Positions 16,995 through 26,651 of a DNA stretch of 64,000 bases are shown here, in pieces (position 1 is the first letter of the stretch; every line of letters starts with the position of its first letter). The translations under genes and the position numbers were made by a program. This DNA is from Myxococcales bacterium (GTDB lineage: Bacteria > Myxococcota_A > Polyangia > Palsa-1104 > JAEUJZ01): contig JAEUKA010000089.1 in NCBI GenBank assembly GCA_016794465.1, positions 36,188 to 100,187 of the forward strand, in the 5' to 3' direction. Below the pieces are notes generated by a model. The model searched no databases. It was not told the origin of the DNA and worked only from the letters and a program-made list of their open reading frames with translations.

Positions 16995-17807
16995 TTACTC
17001 CCGACGAGCGTAGACGTTAAAGAAGGGAGACGTGGCGAATGCTTCCTCTTGCGCGACATGCTGGCGCAGGAGTCCGTGCTCGCGAAGGAGCCCCCGGACC
17101 GCCGCGAGCCGCCCTGCGCGATCGTGGACCTCGACGACGATCTGCCGGATGAGCGGCCAGTGCTCGGGGGCGATGCCGCGCAGCACCTCCAGCTCCTCGC
17201 CTTCGACATCGATTTTGAGCAGATCAACGCGCGAAAGAGAGTTCTGCTGGATGATGTCCGAGATCGTTCGCAGCTCGCAGTGAAAGCGCTGTGCTCCGCT
17301 CTGCAGCAGGCTGGCCACCCCGCGACACAGCGACGCGGGTAGCCACCGCGCCCACTTCATCCCGGCCGGAGCATGACGCGCCGTGCCGAGCACCCCGCGC
17401 GGCAGCAGCTCGCGGTCCTCGTCATATATTTCCGGGTGCGCAGTCGACAGTGCCGGCGCCCGAGGGTAGTAGGTAAGCTCCGCCGTGCCGGCGCGCGACG
17501 ATAGGCCGCAGCAGAAGGCGCGGAACTGCTGCGCGGAATGGCGCGCGGCATTGTGCGCCAGCACGTTGAAAATCGGCGGCACCGGCTCGCACGCCAGCAC
17601 CGTCGCCTGACCGCCACAGCGCAAAAGCGCCCGCAGCCCGAATAGACCGATGTTGGCACCGGCGTCGATGATGACGGCACCCGGTTCGATGGTGATGCCG
17701 TGGCGCAGGTACCCATCGACGTGCGAGTCGAGTACGAGTGCTTCCTGCCGGCTCAGGCAGTATACCGAGGTGCCGTCATTCAGTCGGGTGCGCTGGGGGC
17801 GGGTCAT
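16995..17807 (-). CDS. FkbM-family SAM methyltransferase
   Basis: A 270-aa methyltransferase of the FkbM group, which O-methylates hydroxyls of polyketides, glycans and other metabolites. Motif I is VIIDAGANIGLFGL, followed by VLACEPVPPIFNVL and, near the C-terminus, RVDLLKIDVEGEELEVLRG, the hallmark K-I-D-V-E-G-x-E. It is the downstream member of a pair: its first codon overlaps by 4 nt the stop of the membrane hydroxylase gene, so the two are translationally coupled. Together they suggest hydroxylation followed by O-methylation of a membrane-associated product; that order is inference. Confidence 0.85.
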   Translation of the reverse strand: MTRPQRTRLNDGTSVYCLSRQEALVLDSHVDGYLRHGITIEPGAVIIDAGANIGLFGLRALLRCGGQATVLACEPVPPIFNVLAHNAARHSAQQFRAFCCGLSSRAGTAELTYYPRAPALSTAHPEIYDEDRELLPRGVLGTARHAPAGMKWARWLPASLCRGVASLLQSGAQRFHCELRTISDIIQQNSLSRVDLLKIDVEGEELEVLRGIAPEHWPLIRQIVVEVHDRAGRLAAVRGLLREHGLLRQHVAQEEAFATSPFFNVYARRE

Positions 17808-18580
17808 CGTGACTCCTTGGCGCTTGCCTGGCGATGGAAGTCAGCGGCGCGTCGATCAAAATCCGGCTGGATCGTTCCGAACAGTCGATCCCAGATCGTC
17901 GTGCAAGCACCAAAGTTATAGACCGATAGCTGGTGGTGCACATCGTGGAAAAGCGGTGTCAGCAGCCACCGAGTCACCCGGTTCTGATACCACCAGGCAG
18001 GTGCAACCTCGTACCCGCAGTGGGGCACTGTGTTCATAAAGAACTGCATCAGACCAAAGGCCAGAATCGCGTAGAGATGAAACGTATAGCACGAGAGGGC
18101 AAATGGGAAATAGAGGCCGAGTGCAGCGGTTTCCACCGGATGAAACGAAAAGGCAGAGAGCGGCCCCGGCGTCTTCGATCGGTGGTGCACTGAGTGGACA
18201 CGCCGGAACAACAGCTTCGTGTGCATCGTGCGGTGTACGATATATTGATAGGCATCGAGCAACAAAAAATAGACCACAAACTGCGCGATGACCGCCATCG
18301 GTCCGATCGGCCCAACGTCGATTACCAGGATGCCGCGCGCATATAGATGGACCGATACCACCGTCAGCAGCAGCCCGGTCAGGATCGTGTAGCCGGTATG
18401 CCGGAGCTCGTACCAGAAGGCTTCTTTTGGCCGCGACCGCTCCTGGATTCGCCGATGCTGTAGCGATGCGCGCAGGAGCACCCGCACGACCAGCCAGGTC
18501 AGGCCGATCGACAGGACGATCATGATGCTCTGGCCGATCCCGGCAAGCAGCATCCACAGCAGCTCAGTTGGTCCCGACAT
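17804..18580 (-). CDS. Sterol desaturase / fatty acid hydroxylase family membrane protein
   Basis: A 258-aa integral membrane di-iron oxygenase. The histidine clusters are IVHRTMHT, then HSVHHRS, and near the end LFHDVHHQLSVYNFG, with a further His in TVPHCGYE, matching the eight-His pattern of the family. About four to five membrane helices surround them. The start at 18580 (SGPTELLW follows the initiator Met) was preferred over an in-frame ATG 87 nt upstream, because the upstream piece is charged and the helix begins shortly after 18580. It is coupled to the FkbM methyltransferase by a 4-nt overlap. The substrate may be a fatty acyl, sterol or carotenoid-like lipid. Confidence 0.85.
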   Translation of the reverse strand: MSGPTELLWMLLAGIGQSIMIVLSIGLTWLVVRVLLRASLQHRRIQERSRPKEAFWYELRHTGYTILTGLLLTVVSVHLYARGILVIDVGPIGPMAVIAQFVVYFLLLDAYQYIVHRTMHTKLLFRRVHSVHHRSKTPGPLSAFSFHPVETAALGLYFPFALSCYTFHLYAILAFGLMQFFMNTVPHCGYEVAPAWWYQNRVTRWLLTPLFHDVHHQLSVYNFGACTTIWDRLFGTIQPDFDRRAADFHRQASAKESR

Positions 18581-18722
18581 AGACCAACCACAGCCTATGT
18601 ACGGCTGGTAGTCAATCTGATGACGTTGGTGCTGCCGGAAGCGCGCAGCCCCCGACATCCGTGCCACGCGTAGGTCGCTGCTCGCCGTTGATTTCCGTGC
18701 CTGGTGGCCTCACCATGGGCGT

Positions 18723-19322
18723 ATGCGCGTTGCGCTTTTTGGGGGGAGCTTTGACCCGCCCCACGTTGGTCATCAGCTCGCCGCCTTGTACGTACTAGAG
18801 ACGTTTCCGGTGGATGAGCTGTGGCTGGTGCCGGTGTTTCGCCATGCCTTCGACAAGCGGCTCTTGCCGTATCAGCATCGGGTGGCGATGTGTCAGCTGC
18901 TGGCGCACTCGCTTGGGCCGCGTGTCCAAGTCTCAACGGTGGAGGAGGAGCTTGGCGGCCCCAGCTACACGCTGCATATGGTGCGGCGGCTGCGCGAGAA
19001 GTTCCCCGGGGTGGAGTTTTCGCTGGTGATTGGCTCGGACCTGCTCACAGAGCGCGAGCGCTGGTTTGGCTGGCCCGAGCTGTCGGAGACGCTGCCGTTT
19101 TTGGTGCTACAGCGCAGCGGTACCGAGAGTCCGCCGCGCTCGGCCTCGTCCGGCAGCGACATCCACCACCAAGAAGAGCTGCGGCTGCCGGCGGTTAGCT
19201 CGACCAGGGTTCGGGCGGCGCTGGCGCAGGGTGCGCGGCCCACCGGCTGGGTCAGTCGCACCGTGCTGTCGTACATTGAAGCGCACTCACTATACCAATC
19301 TGCCGAGGAGGAGCCCGCGTGA
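18723..19322 (+). CDS. nadD: Nicotinate-nucleotide adenylyltransferase
   Basis: A 199-aa enzyme making nicotinic acid adenine dinucleotide from NaMN and ATP in NAD synthesis. The nucleotidyltransferase signature GGSFDPPHVGH is at residues 7-17, and the second motif SSTRVRAAL lies near the C-terminus. WLVPVFRHAF and SLVIGSDLL fit NadD. The length is normal. The next gene starts at a GTG overlapping its TGA by 4 nt, so they are translationally coupled. No rsfS follows, unlike in many genomes. Confidence 0.92.
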   Translation: MRVALFGGSFDPPHVGHQLAALYVLETFPVDELWLVPVFRHAFDKRLLPYQHRVAMCQLLAHSLGPRVQVSTVEEELGGPSYTLHMVRRLREKFPGVEFSLVIGSDLLTERERWFGWPELSETLPFLVLQRSGTESPPRSASSGSDIHHQEELRLPAVSSTRVRAALAQGARPTGWVSRTVLSYIEAHSLYQSAEEEPA

Positions 19323-20233
19323 CCACTTCCCTGTTCGCCGATGAGTCATCCCCGCCTGTGCGGTCGAGTCAGGTGCTGATTGTCGGGGCCGGACCGGTTG
19401 GCAGGGCGCTGCACCATGCCTTGGCTCACGTCGGCTATTCGGTCCGCAGCTGGTCGCGCTCGCAGGGGCCGCTGTGGCCGGGTGAGGTTGCGTCGCGTCC
19501 GGCGGAGATTGTCATCCTGGCGGTTCGGGACGATGCCATCAGCCAAGCCGCCGAGTACATCGTCAGCCATGGTGGCGCCGACGAGCACTCGGTGCTGCTG
19601 CACTGTGCCGGAGGGCGAGCGCCGTCGCAGGTACTGGGCGCGGTCCGTCCCAAGGTCAAAGGGATTGGGCTCTTGCATCCGCTGCGCTCGTTTGTTCATC
19701 CGGGCGGCGTCGATGAGTCCGAAGGCAGTGGTCCGCAGAGCGAGCAGGAGCTTTCCGGCACGGTCCTGGCGATTGTCGGCGACACAGCGGGAATTGCTGC
19801 CGGTCAGGAGCTGTGCAAGGCGCTGTCGGGGGTGCCGCTGCTGCTCTCGGAGGATCGCTTGCCTCTGTATCATGCGGCGGCGGTGCTGGCTGCCGGTCAT
19901 GTCGCGACGCTGCTCGATGTCGCGGTGCAGCTACTCAGTCGGGCCGGGCTGCCGAAGCAAGAAGGCCAGCGGGCACTGTGCGATTTGACTGCCTCGGTGC
20001 TGCGCAACATTGCCCAGGTCGGACTGCCGCAAGCGCTGACCGGACCGGTGGCGCGCGGGGATGCCCAGACGGTGTCCGACCACTTGGACGCGCTCAACCG
20101 TGTCAGCTGCCAGGTCGGCGATGTCTATCGGGTGGTGGCCGAGTCTTCACTCGATGTTGCGTACCGCAAAGGGGCCGCCGATGACGCCGCGCTTGCCGCT
20201 GTCGACAAGGTCCTGTCGTCTCGTCGCGGTTGA
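19319..20233 (+). CDS. Rossmann-fold / DUF2520 family oxidoreductase-like protein
   Basis: A 304-aa protein with an N-terminal NAD(P)-binding fold (VLIVGAGPVGRALHHAL). It has a ProC/F420-oxidoreductase-like segment IVILAVRDDAIS, the GIGLLHPLRSF motif typical of DUF2520 proteins, and a helical C-terminal dimerisation half. Members of this family are usually annotated as predicted short-chain or pyrroline-carboxylate-reductase-like dehydrogenases with no settled function, and are often found near pantothenate genes. Here it is coupled to nadD by a 4-nt overlap. The start is GTG. Confidence 0.75.
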   Translation: MTTSLFADESSPPVRSSQVLIVGAGPVGRALHHALAHVGYSVRSWSRSQGPLWPGEVASRPAEIVILAVRDDAISQAAEYIVSHGGADEHSVLLHCAGGRAPSQVLGAVRPKVKGIGLLHPLRSFVHPGGVDESEGSGPQSEQELSGTVLAIVGDTAGIAAGQELCKALSGVPLLLSEDRLPLYHAAAVLAAGHVATLLDVAVQLLSRAGLPKQEGQRALCDLTASVLRNIAQVGLPQALTGPVARGDAQTVSDHLDALNRVSCQVGDVYRVVAESSLDVAYRKGAADDAALAAVDKVLSSRRG

Positions 20234-20265
20234 CCAGCGAGGGCGCGCTCTGATAGGGTCGCGCC

Positions 20266-21693
20266 GTGTCCGCTTCCCATCGCCGCGTCGTCATAGCCGA
20301 TGATGAACCCAGCTTGCGCAAGGTCATCTCGTCCTTGCTTCGCCGCGAGGGCTACGAGGTCCTTGAGGCCCGTGATGGCGAAGAAGCGCTGTCACTGCTG
20401 AGTAGCGAAGTCGCGGTCCTGATCTCGGACCTGCGCATGCCCAAGCTCGATGGCATGCAGCTGTTTCGCCGCGCCATTGCCGAGTATCCGGATCTAAAGG
20501 TGATCCTGTTTACCGCCTACGGTCGCATCACCGAGTCGGTGGAAGCGGTCAAGCTGGGCGCCTTTGACTTCGTTGAGAAAGGCACCGACAACGAGCACAT
20601 CCTGCAAGCGGTGCGCAAGGCGGTGGCAAGCTACGAGCTGGATCAGCGGGCGCCGCGTCGGCCCGTCGGGCTGATTCCGCCGCAGCTCGGTCGCTATGGG
20701 CTGGTTGGGACGGCGCCGGCGCTGCAGAAGGTGTTTTCGCTGATTGACAAGGTGGCTGACACGCCTTCGACCGTGCTCATCATTGGGGAGAGCGGGACCG
20801 GAAAAGAGCTGGTCGCGCGCGCGCTGCACGAGCACTCGGGTCGCAAAAACGAGTCGTTCATCCGCATCAACTGCGCAGCAATTCCGCGCACGCTGATGGA
20901 GTCCGAGCTGTTTGGTTACGACAAGGGTGCGTTTACGGGAGCTGTCTCGGCCAAGCCAGGGCGGTTCGAGCTGGCCGATCGCGGCACGCTGTTCCTGGAT
21001 GAGATCGGCGAGCTGGCGGTCGAGATGCAGGTCAAGCTGCTGCGGGTGCTGCAAGAGTCCGAGTTCGAGCGAGTCGGTGGCATCAGGACGCTGCGGGTCG
21101 ATGTGCGAGTGATTGCCGCCACCAACCGGGATCTCGTCAAAGAGGCCGCCGCTGGCAACTTCCGCGAAGAGCTGTACTACCGGCTCAACGTGGTGCCGAT
21201 TCAGCTGCCACCGCTGCGGGAGCGGGTGGCGGACATTCCGCTGCTGGTGTCGCACTTTTTGACGCGCTTCAATGAGCGGCTGCGCAAGTCGGTGTCGGGG
21301 CTTACGGACGAGGCGATGGCGGCGCTGCTGCGCTATCCGTTCCCCGGCAACATCCGCGAGCTAGAGAACGTGATCGAGCGGACGGTGCTGCTGGCCGAAG
21401 GGCCGGTCATCGAGGCGCGGGATCTGCCGCCGAATGTTGCGCAGCTGTCCTCTGCTCCACCGCCACCGCCGCTGCGTTCCCAGGCGCTGCCGCTTGGGTC
21501 CAGCAGTCGGCCTCTGGCCACATCGCTCAAAGACATCGTTCGTCAGGAAACCGAGCGCGTCGAGCGAGAGATGATCCAGCGCGCGCTCAGTGACACGCAG
21601 GGCAACGTCACCCAAGCCGCCAAGCAGCTTGGCATCAGCCGCAAGAGCCTTCAGATCAAAATGAAAGAGCTCAAGCTGCGCGAGGGCGACTAA
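20266..21693 (+). CDS. NtrC-family sigma-54-dependent response regulator
   Basis: A 475-aa regulator with the complete three-domain layout. The receiver domain (1-120) has acidic D12-D13 and phospho-acceptor D55 in LISDLRMP. The AAA+ domain (about 145-385) has GESGTGKE as Walker A, GAFTGA for sigma-54 contact and LFLDEIGEL as Walker B. The C-terminal Fis-type HTH ends in GNVTQAAKQLGISRKSL. It is expected to activate sigma-54 promoters after phosphorylation by a histidine kinase, which is not encoded in the window. The start is GTG at 20266, 32 nt after the upstream stop. The uhpT-like transporter follows 47 nt downstream. Confidence 0.93.
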   Translation: MSASHRRVVIADDEPSLRKVISSLLRREGYEVLEARDGEEALSLLSSEVAVLISDLRMPKLDGMQLFRRAIAEYPDLKVILFTAYGRITESVEAVKLGAFDFVEKGTDNEHILQAVRKAVASYELDQRAPRRPVGLIPPQLGRYGLVGTAPALQKVFSLIDKVADTPSTVLIIGESGTGKELVARALHEHSGRKNESFIRINCAAIPRTLMESELFGYDKGAFTGAVSAKPGRFELADRGTLFLDEIGELAVEMQVKLLRVLQESEFERVGGIRTLRVDVRVIAATNRDLVKEAAAGNFREELYYRLNVVPIQLPPLRERVADIPLLVSHFLTRFNERLRKSVSGLTDEAMAALLRYPFPGNIRELENVIERTVLLAEGPVIEARDLPPNVAQLSSAPPPPPLRSQALPLGSSSRPLATSLKDIVRQETERVEREMIQRALSDTQGNVTQAAKQLGISRKSLQIKMKELKLREGD

Positions 21694-21740
21694 CCCCAGG
21701 ACTCGACTTGGGCAAAGAGGCGCCGCAGCGGTGGAAGGAC

Positions 21741-23126
21741 ATGGGCATGGCGTGGTTTGCACCGAATCATCCCGCGAAGCTCAACCTTCCGCTGGCCGAG
21801 CAGCGCCGAGTCTGGCTGGGAAAGTTCTTGTGGGCGTTTGCGTCGGTGTTCGTTGCCTATATGGCAATGTATCTGATTCGCAATCACTTCAAGGCGGCTC
21901 AGCCTCTGCTGAAAGAACAGCTCGGCTACACCACGACACAGCTTGGACAGATCGGCTTTGCGTTCTCGATTACCTATGGAATCGGGAAGACGTTGTTCGG
22001 GTATGTTGTGGATGGACTTGACTCGAAACGAATTGTCTCTGTGTTGTTGTTTTTGTCGGCGCTTTGCGTGACCGCGATGGGACTGCTGATGATCCATGGC
22101 GATCGCTATCTGGGGGCGATCATGGTGATGTGGGGACTGAGTGGCTGCTTCCAGTCGGTCGGCGGTCCGCTCAGCTACTCCACCGTCACCAAGTGGACCC
22201 CGCGATCCAAGCGGGGGCGCTGGCTGGGCTGCTGGAACGCCTCGCACAACGTCGGTGGAGCCATTGCCGGCGGCTTTGCGCTGTGGGGCGCCACCGTGTT
22301 CTTTTCGGGCAGCGTTGTCGCCATGATCTTGTTTCCCTGCGCGGTGGTCGGGCTGCTGGCGGGGTGGACGTACTTCACGGGCAGAGACTCGCCCGAAAGC
22401 CACGGACTCCATCGCAGCGAAGAAATCTGGGAAGAACCGGAAAATTCGCACAGCGTCGCTTCAGAGAACTTGAGCAAGTGGTATATTTTTCGCCAGTACG
22501 TACTGAAGAATCCGTATATTTGGCTGCTGTGCTGCGCCAATGTATTTGTGTATATCATTCGCATTGGCATTGATAACTGGGCGCCGCTTTATACTCGCGA
22601 AGTGCTCCATTTTTCGCAGCAACAGGCAGTGCAGACCATCTTTTGGTTTGAAGGCGGCGCGCTGTTTGGCTCGATTGGATTTGGAATCATATCGGACTGG
22701 CTGGGTGGTCGTCGCTGCTTGGTCGCAGCGTTGTGTATGATAGCAATCTTCTTTGCGATTCAAGGATATCAGCATGGAACCCAGCCAGTGGTGGTGTATA
22801 CGTCACTGTTTTTCCTGGGCGCGCTGGTGTTTGGTCCGCAGCTGCTGGTTGGAGTCTCGCTGACAGGCTTTGCCCCGAAACAGGCGACGGCGGTGACCAA
22901 CGGCCTGAGCGGTACCTTCGGCTATCTGCTCGGGGACGGCATGGCCAAGGTCGGACTGGCGCGGATCGCAGACACCAAGCAAGCCGGCCTGGTCGTCTTC
23001 GGTCACGTCTTCAGCGGCTGGCCCGACACGTTTGCGGTGTTCTATGGCGCGCTGGTCGTAGGCACAATCCTGTTTTTCGTGATTGCCATCGGAGAAGAGC
23101 GGCAGCTGCGCACCCGCCGCGTCTAG
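21741..23126 (+). CDS. uhpT: Hexose-6-phosphate:phosphate antiporter (UhpT/OPA family)
   Basis: A 461-aa organophosphate antiporter of the major facilitator superfamily with 12 helices. It closely resembles enterobacterial UhpT: MYLIRNHF contains Arg47, RIGIDNW contains Arg274 (the two essential substrate arginines of UhpT), and the segments TKWTPRSKRG, WNASHNVGGA, LVFGPQLLVGV and FGYLLGDGMAK are shared. It should import glucose-6-phosphate or a similar sugar phosphate in exchange for phosphate. The start at ATG 21741, after AAGGAC, is preferred to a TTG at 21708 in the same frame. It follows the NtrC-type regulator; no uhpABC two-component genes are present. Confidence 0.88.
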   Translation: MGMAWFAPNHPAKLNLPLAEQRRVWLGKFLWAFASVFVAYMAMYLIRNHFKAAQPLLKEQLGYTTTQLGQIGFAFSITYGIGKTLFGYVVDGLDSKRIVSVLLFLSALCVTAMGLLMIHGDRYLGAIMVMWGLSGCFQSVGGPLSYSTVTKWTPRSKRGRWLGCWNASHNVGGAIAGGFALWGATVFFSGSVVAMILFPCAVVGLLAGWTYFTGRDSPESHGLHRSEEIWEEPENSHSVASENLSKWYIFRQYVLKNPYIWLLCCANVFVYIIRIGIDNWAPLYTREVLHFSQQQAVQTIFWFEGGALFGSIGFGIISDWLGGRRCLVAALCMIAIFFAIQGYQHGTQPVVVYTSLFFLGALVFGPQLLVGVSLTGFAPKQATAVTNGLSGTFGYLLGDGMAKVGLARIADTKQAGLVVFGHVFSGWPDTFAVFYGALVVGTILFFVIAIGEERQLRTRRV

Positions 23127-23176
23127 AGTGGATACGTCCGCGACGTGTTGTCTACCGAGGTCGGCCCTGACTGTTG

Positions 23177-24091
23177 CTATTCCGCAGGGGCGAAGGTGCG
23201 CAAGGGGACTTGGACTGGCGAGGGCTGGTTGGTACGCGGCGTGGGCAGAGGCACCGGATCTTCGGCGATCTCAAGCAGCTGCGGCACCCGGCGCGGCTTC
23301 TGCTGCATCCGCTCGCGCAGCTTTTGATACGGCTGGTCGGTGGTGGCGCGGAACGTCTTGAGGTCGGGATGCACCTGCCCGTGGAAGGTCGACAGCGCCT
23401 CCCGCAGCCGCGCAAGCTCGGTGGGATCGGCGACTCGGCTCATCAGCGCGACTGTGGCTCGGGGCAAAAGCTCACTGCGATACAGCGTCCGCAGGTTCGA
23501 GGGCCGCACCGTCGCCAGGTTGTCTTCATACAGCAGCACCGCCTGCGCCTTTTGCACCGACATCAGGCTCAGCGCCGAGGCCACATCCCGCGCCGAGGTG
23601 AGCATGTCGCGACTGATCGACAGCTCGCCCTCGAAGACGAAGTTCTCTAGGAAGGCCTGCGCGGGCTCTAGGCTTGATGCGAACACCAGGCCACCGCGCT
23701 TTAAATCCGGCAGGCTGCGCACCGTGGGCGTGGCCTGCAGCGCCAGGCGGGTATCGGTTCCACTTTGCGCCGCTGCGACCGCCACCGGCAGCAGCTTGGT
23801 CAGGTTGGCGGCAACGTACGGCGACTCGGTGAGCAGCATCACAATCCGCGCCGCATCGGCATCCATTGATTCTGCCGAGACATAGACCCGCGCACTCAGG
23901 TGATACTTTTCGCCCAGGCGCTTCAGCAGGTGGGTGGCCAGCTCACTGCCGAGGTCCAGCTTGCGCTCCAGCTGCTGGAAATAGACCCCCGGGAGGTAAA
24001 TCGCAAGCACTCGCTCGGGCACAGTCGCCTGCGCCAAAGCCGCGTGACTCAGCAGCAGCATCATCAGAACGAGCCAGCGCAGAGCGCTCAT
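23177..24091 (-). CDS. PhnD-like periplasmic substrate-binding protein
   Basis: A 304-aa exported protein with a signal peptide ending around SHAALA. The body resembles the periplasmic phosphate/phosphonate-binding (PhnD/TctC-like) fold: VLLTESPYVAANL, then VRSLPDLKRGGLVFA, FLENFVFEGEL and VQKAQAVLLYEDNL, with the order and spacing of type 2 binding proteins. The C-terminus is Pro-rich. No ABC permease or ATPase is near, so it may be an orphan sensor component. Its start overlaps by 4 nt the stop of the large TPR gene, so both are translated from one transcript. Confidence 0.6.
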   Translation of the reverse strand: MSALRWLVLMMLLLSHAALAQATVPERVLAIYLPGVYFQQLERKLDLGSELATHLLKRLGEKYHLSARVYVSAESMDADAARIVMLLTESPYVAANLTKLLPVAVAAAQSGTDTRLALQATPTVRSLPDLKRGGLVFASSLEPAQAFLENFVFEGELSISRDMLTSARDVASALSLMSVQKAQAVLLYEDNLATVRPSNLRTLYRSELLPRATVALMSRVADPTELARLREALSTFHGQVHPDLKTFRATTDQPYQKLRERMQQKPRRVPQLLEIAEDPVPLPTPRTNQPSPVQVPLRTFAPAE

Positions 24092-26616
24092 GGCTGTCTC
24101 CGCTGGGCAGGGCGCTTGCCGGATTTGGCGGTGGGGTCAGCGGGGGGCTCGACGCTGGGTGCTGCACCTTCATAAAACCGGGCCATCGAGTCCACCCAGT
24201 CGCGTACCTGCGCGAGCTGCTCGGGCGGCGGCGTCAGAGCGGCCCCCAGCTGCAAGTAGCGCCGGTAGTGTTCGAGCGCGCCGCGTGGGTCCCCCTGCCC
24301 TTCGAGCTGCGCCCCTTGGGCCACCAAGACATCAGGAAGCTGCTGCGGATCGATCTTGGCGAGCAGTCCCTTGGCATCGTCGTAGCGACCGCGCTGCAGC
24401 AACAGCACCGCCTGGTTGTAGAGCACGCGCAGCAGGTGCTGGGGACTGCTCGACTGAGCTTGCTGAAGCGCCGAGCGCAGCAGCGGCCCCGCCTTCTCGA
24501 GATCGCCCTTGCCCGCCACTTCCACCGCTTTGTTATTAAAGGAAGCCGCCATGCTGGCATGCAGCGCGCGCACTTGGTCGGGGGTCAGCGCCGGAAGCGC
24601 CTGCTGGGCGAAGCTGCTGCCTTGGTAATGGTCGCCAAAGCGCAGCGCGACACGCGCCTGCAGGTGAGGCAGCCCGCCGCGACCCATGACCTGCTCCAGC
24701 GAGGCCACATCGAAGAGCTGGGCAACCTCGGTCAGCAGCTTCATCGCTACATCGATCTGACCGTTGTGAATCAGGGCCAGCACCTGCCACAGCTTGGCCT
24801 CGGCCTTTTGCACCGGTAGCACCGCCGGTCCACCGCGCAGCACCGCTTGCGTCACAAACATCACGGACTGAAAGTTCGGGGCGGCTCCGGGGGGAGCTGC
24901 GCCAAACAGGATGCGCGCCGCCAAAAGACCTGACTGGGCCTTGATCTGCTGGGTCAGGTCATCGGTGCCATCCAAATAGCGCTGTGCCAGCCGAGGCTGC
25001 TGCAACGCCAGATAGCACTGGGCAATCTCTTGGCGCAGTCCCAGCCGCAGCGCTTGGTTGGCCGGCGCATTCGAGGTCAGCGCTTCCGCTTTTTGCAGCA
25101 CCAGCAGCGCGTCTTGGGCCTGTCCGGCATCACGCAGCGCCCGACCATAGGCGCCCAAAAAGCGCGGCTCGCCGGAGCCCTCTTTGAGGTAGCTCTGTAG
25201 CGTCTGAAGCGCGTCCTGCGGCTGACCGGCGGCAATCTGTCCAAGTGCCAGCGACTGCGCAGTTGCCACACTGGGCGCCAGCTTGTGCGCTTCCAGCAGA
25301 TCCGCAAGTCCCGCTGTCGAGACGGTCGGCTGCGAGGTCGCCGGCAGCTTTGACAGCCCCCGCCGCATCAGCGCCCCCGCCAGCTTGCCCTGCAAGGACG
25401 CCAGCCCCGGATAGCGCGCCTGGACGCCCTTCCAGGTCTGCATCGCCGGCTCAAACTTGTTGTTCTTCAGCTGTAGATCGAGTCGCAGCAGCAGCGCTTT
25501 CTGGGCCGAGCCATCGACCGGCCCCAGTCCGCCGTCGGCTCCCAAGAGCGGCTCGGTACAGCGCTCGATGACCGTCAGCGCTTCGGCTCCCTGCCCGGCT
25601 TGATCGCGCAGCTGTGCCAGCTCGACACAGACCCGCAGGTTGCTCGGCTGTAATTGCAGGGCCTTGGTCAGCGCCGCCACCGCTGCTGGCGTATCGGGTG
25701 GCACCTTGCGCAGATACAAGAGCCCAAGCATCGAGACGGCTTCGGGCGTATCCCCGGCGTGCTCCAGCTGCTCAATGCCCGCGAGCAGCTGCCCACCATC
25801 GGCCAGCGCTTGCCCCAGTGCGGCCTGGGCGCGGCCATCTTGCGGAAACTGGAGCAGATAGCGGCGCAGGGTCGTCACTGCCTCGGCATGCTTGCCACTC
25901 GATAGCTGCGCTTGCCCAAGCAGGAGCAGCGCCTCGGCTTCGCTCGGACGGGCCTTGAGCAGATCCGTCAAGCTCCCCACCGCTTCGGCTCCCCGCCCCT
26001 TGGCCATCAGCAGCCGCGCGTGGAGCTTGCGCATCGCCACGCCGTTCACCCCCGGAAAGCGACCATCGAGCGGCAGCTTGGGCAGGACCAGCATCAGCAG
26101 CATCAGCGCTTGATCGCTCTGACCGTCTTCGGCCAGCAGCTCGGCATGAAGCGCTGTCACCTCGGGCTCGCTGGGAAACGCCTGGCGCAGCTCTTCCGAT
26201 TGCGAGAGCGCCTTGCTGCGCCGGTTCATCGCCCGCAGCGCCCGCACCACCTGAATTCGCACCGAGAGATCACTCACCCCACCCCGCACCTGCTGGGTAA
26301 GCAAGGCATAAGCCACCGCCGGATGTCCGCGTCGAATGTGAATGTCAGCCAGCGGTGCAAACAGGTCGGTCCGCATCGGGTTGAGCCGCATCACCTGCTG
26401 AAACCCAGCCGTCGCCGCTTCCCACTCGCGGGTCGCACCGGGCAGATCGCCACGATCGGCCGCCGCGTTGCCGCGCTGATAGGCAGCCTGGGCGTCGGTG
26501 AGGATTCGCCACTCCTGCTCAATCGACGCCGACTGCGCCACTGCTGGTGACGACATTCCCATCGACAGCGCGAAGGTCAGCGTGACCAGGCCAAGCCCAC
26601 AAAGCGTCGCACGCAT
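24088..26616 (-). CDS. Exported TPR repeat protein
   Basis: An 842-aa protein with a signal peptide (about residues 1-28, ending SPAVAQ). It is followed by many TPR/Sel1-like helical pairs (LADIHIRRGHPAVAYALL; EALLLLGQAQLSSGKHAEAV; RAQAALGQALADGGQL), continuing to an acidic/Pro-rich C-terminus. The start at 26616 was chosen because the signal peptide begins there; the frame is open to 26934 but only as antisense of the neighbouring gene. It is the middle gene of a probable operon: YbjN-like gene, this gene, PhnD-like gene (4-nt overlap). It probably acts as a periplasmic scaffold; the partner is unknown. Confidence 0.8.
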   Translation of the reverse strand: MRATLCGLGLVTLTFALSMGMSSPAVAQSASIEQEWRILTDAQAAYQRGNAAADRGDLPGATREWEAATAGFQQVMRLNPMRTDLFAPLADIHIRRGHPAVAYALLTQQVRGGVSDLSVRIQVVRALRAMNRRSKALSQSEELRQAFPSEPEVTALHAELLAEDGQSDQALMLLMLVLPKLPLDGRFPGVNGVAMRKLHARLLMAKGRGAEAVGSLTDLLKARPSEAEALLLLGQAQLSSGKHAEAVTTLRRYLLQFPQDGRAQAALGQALADGGQLLAGIEQLEHAGDTPEAVSMLGLLYLRKVPPDTPAAVAALTKALQLQPSNLRVCVELAQLRDQAGQGAEALTVIERCTEPLLGADGGLGPVDGSAQKALLLRLDLQLKNNKFEPAMQTWKGVQARYPGLASLQGKLAGALMRRGLSKLPATSQPTVSTAGLADLLEAHKLAPSVATAQSLALGQIAAGQPQDALQTLQSYLKEGSGEPRFLGAYGRALRDAGQAQDALLVLQKAEALTSNAPANQALRLGLRQEIAQCYLALQQPRLAQRYLDGTDDLTQQIKAQSGLLAARILFGAAPPGAAPNFQSVMFVTQAVLRGGPAVLPVQKAEAKLWQVLALIHNGQIDVAMKLLTEVAQLFDVASLEQVMGRGGLPHLQARVALRFGDHYQGSSFAQQALPALTPDQVRALHASMAASFNNKAVEVAGKGDLEKAGPLLRSALQQAQSSSPQHLLRVLYNQAVLLLQRGRYDDAKGLLAKIDPQQLPDVLVAQGAQLEGQGDPRGALEHYRRYLQLGAALTPPPEQLAQVRDWVDSMARFYEGAAPSVEPPADPTAKSGKRPAQRRQP

Positions 26617-26651
26617 AATCGCAGTTCTTCCAAGAAGGCAATGCGGTCGAA

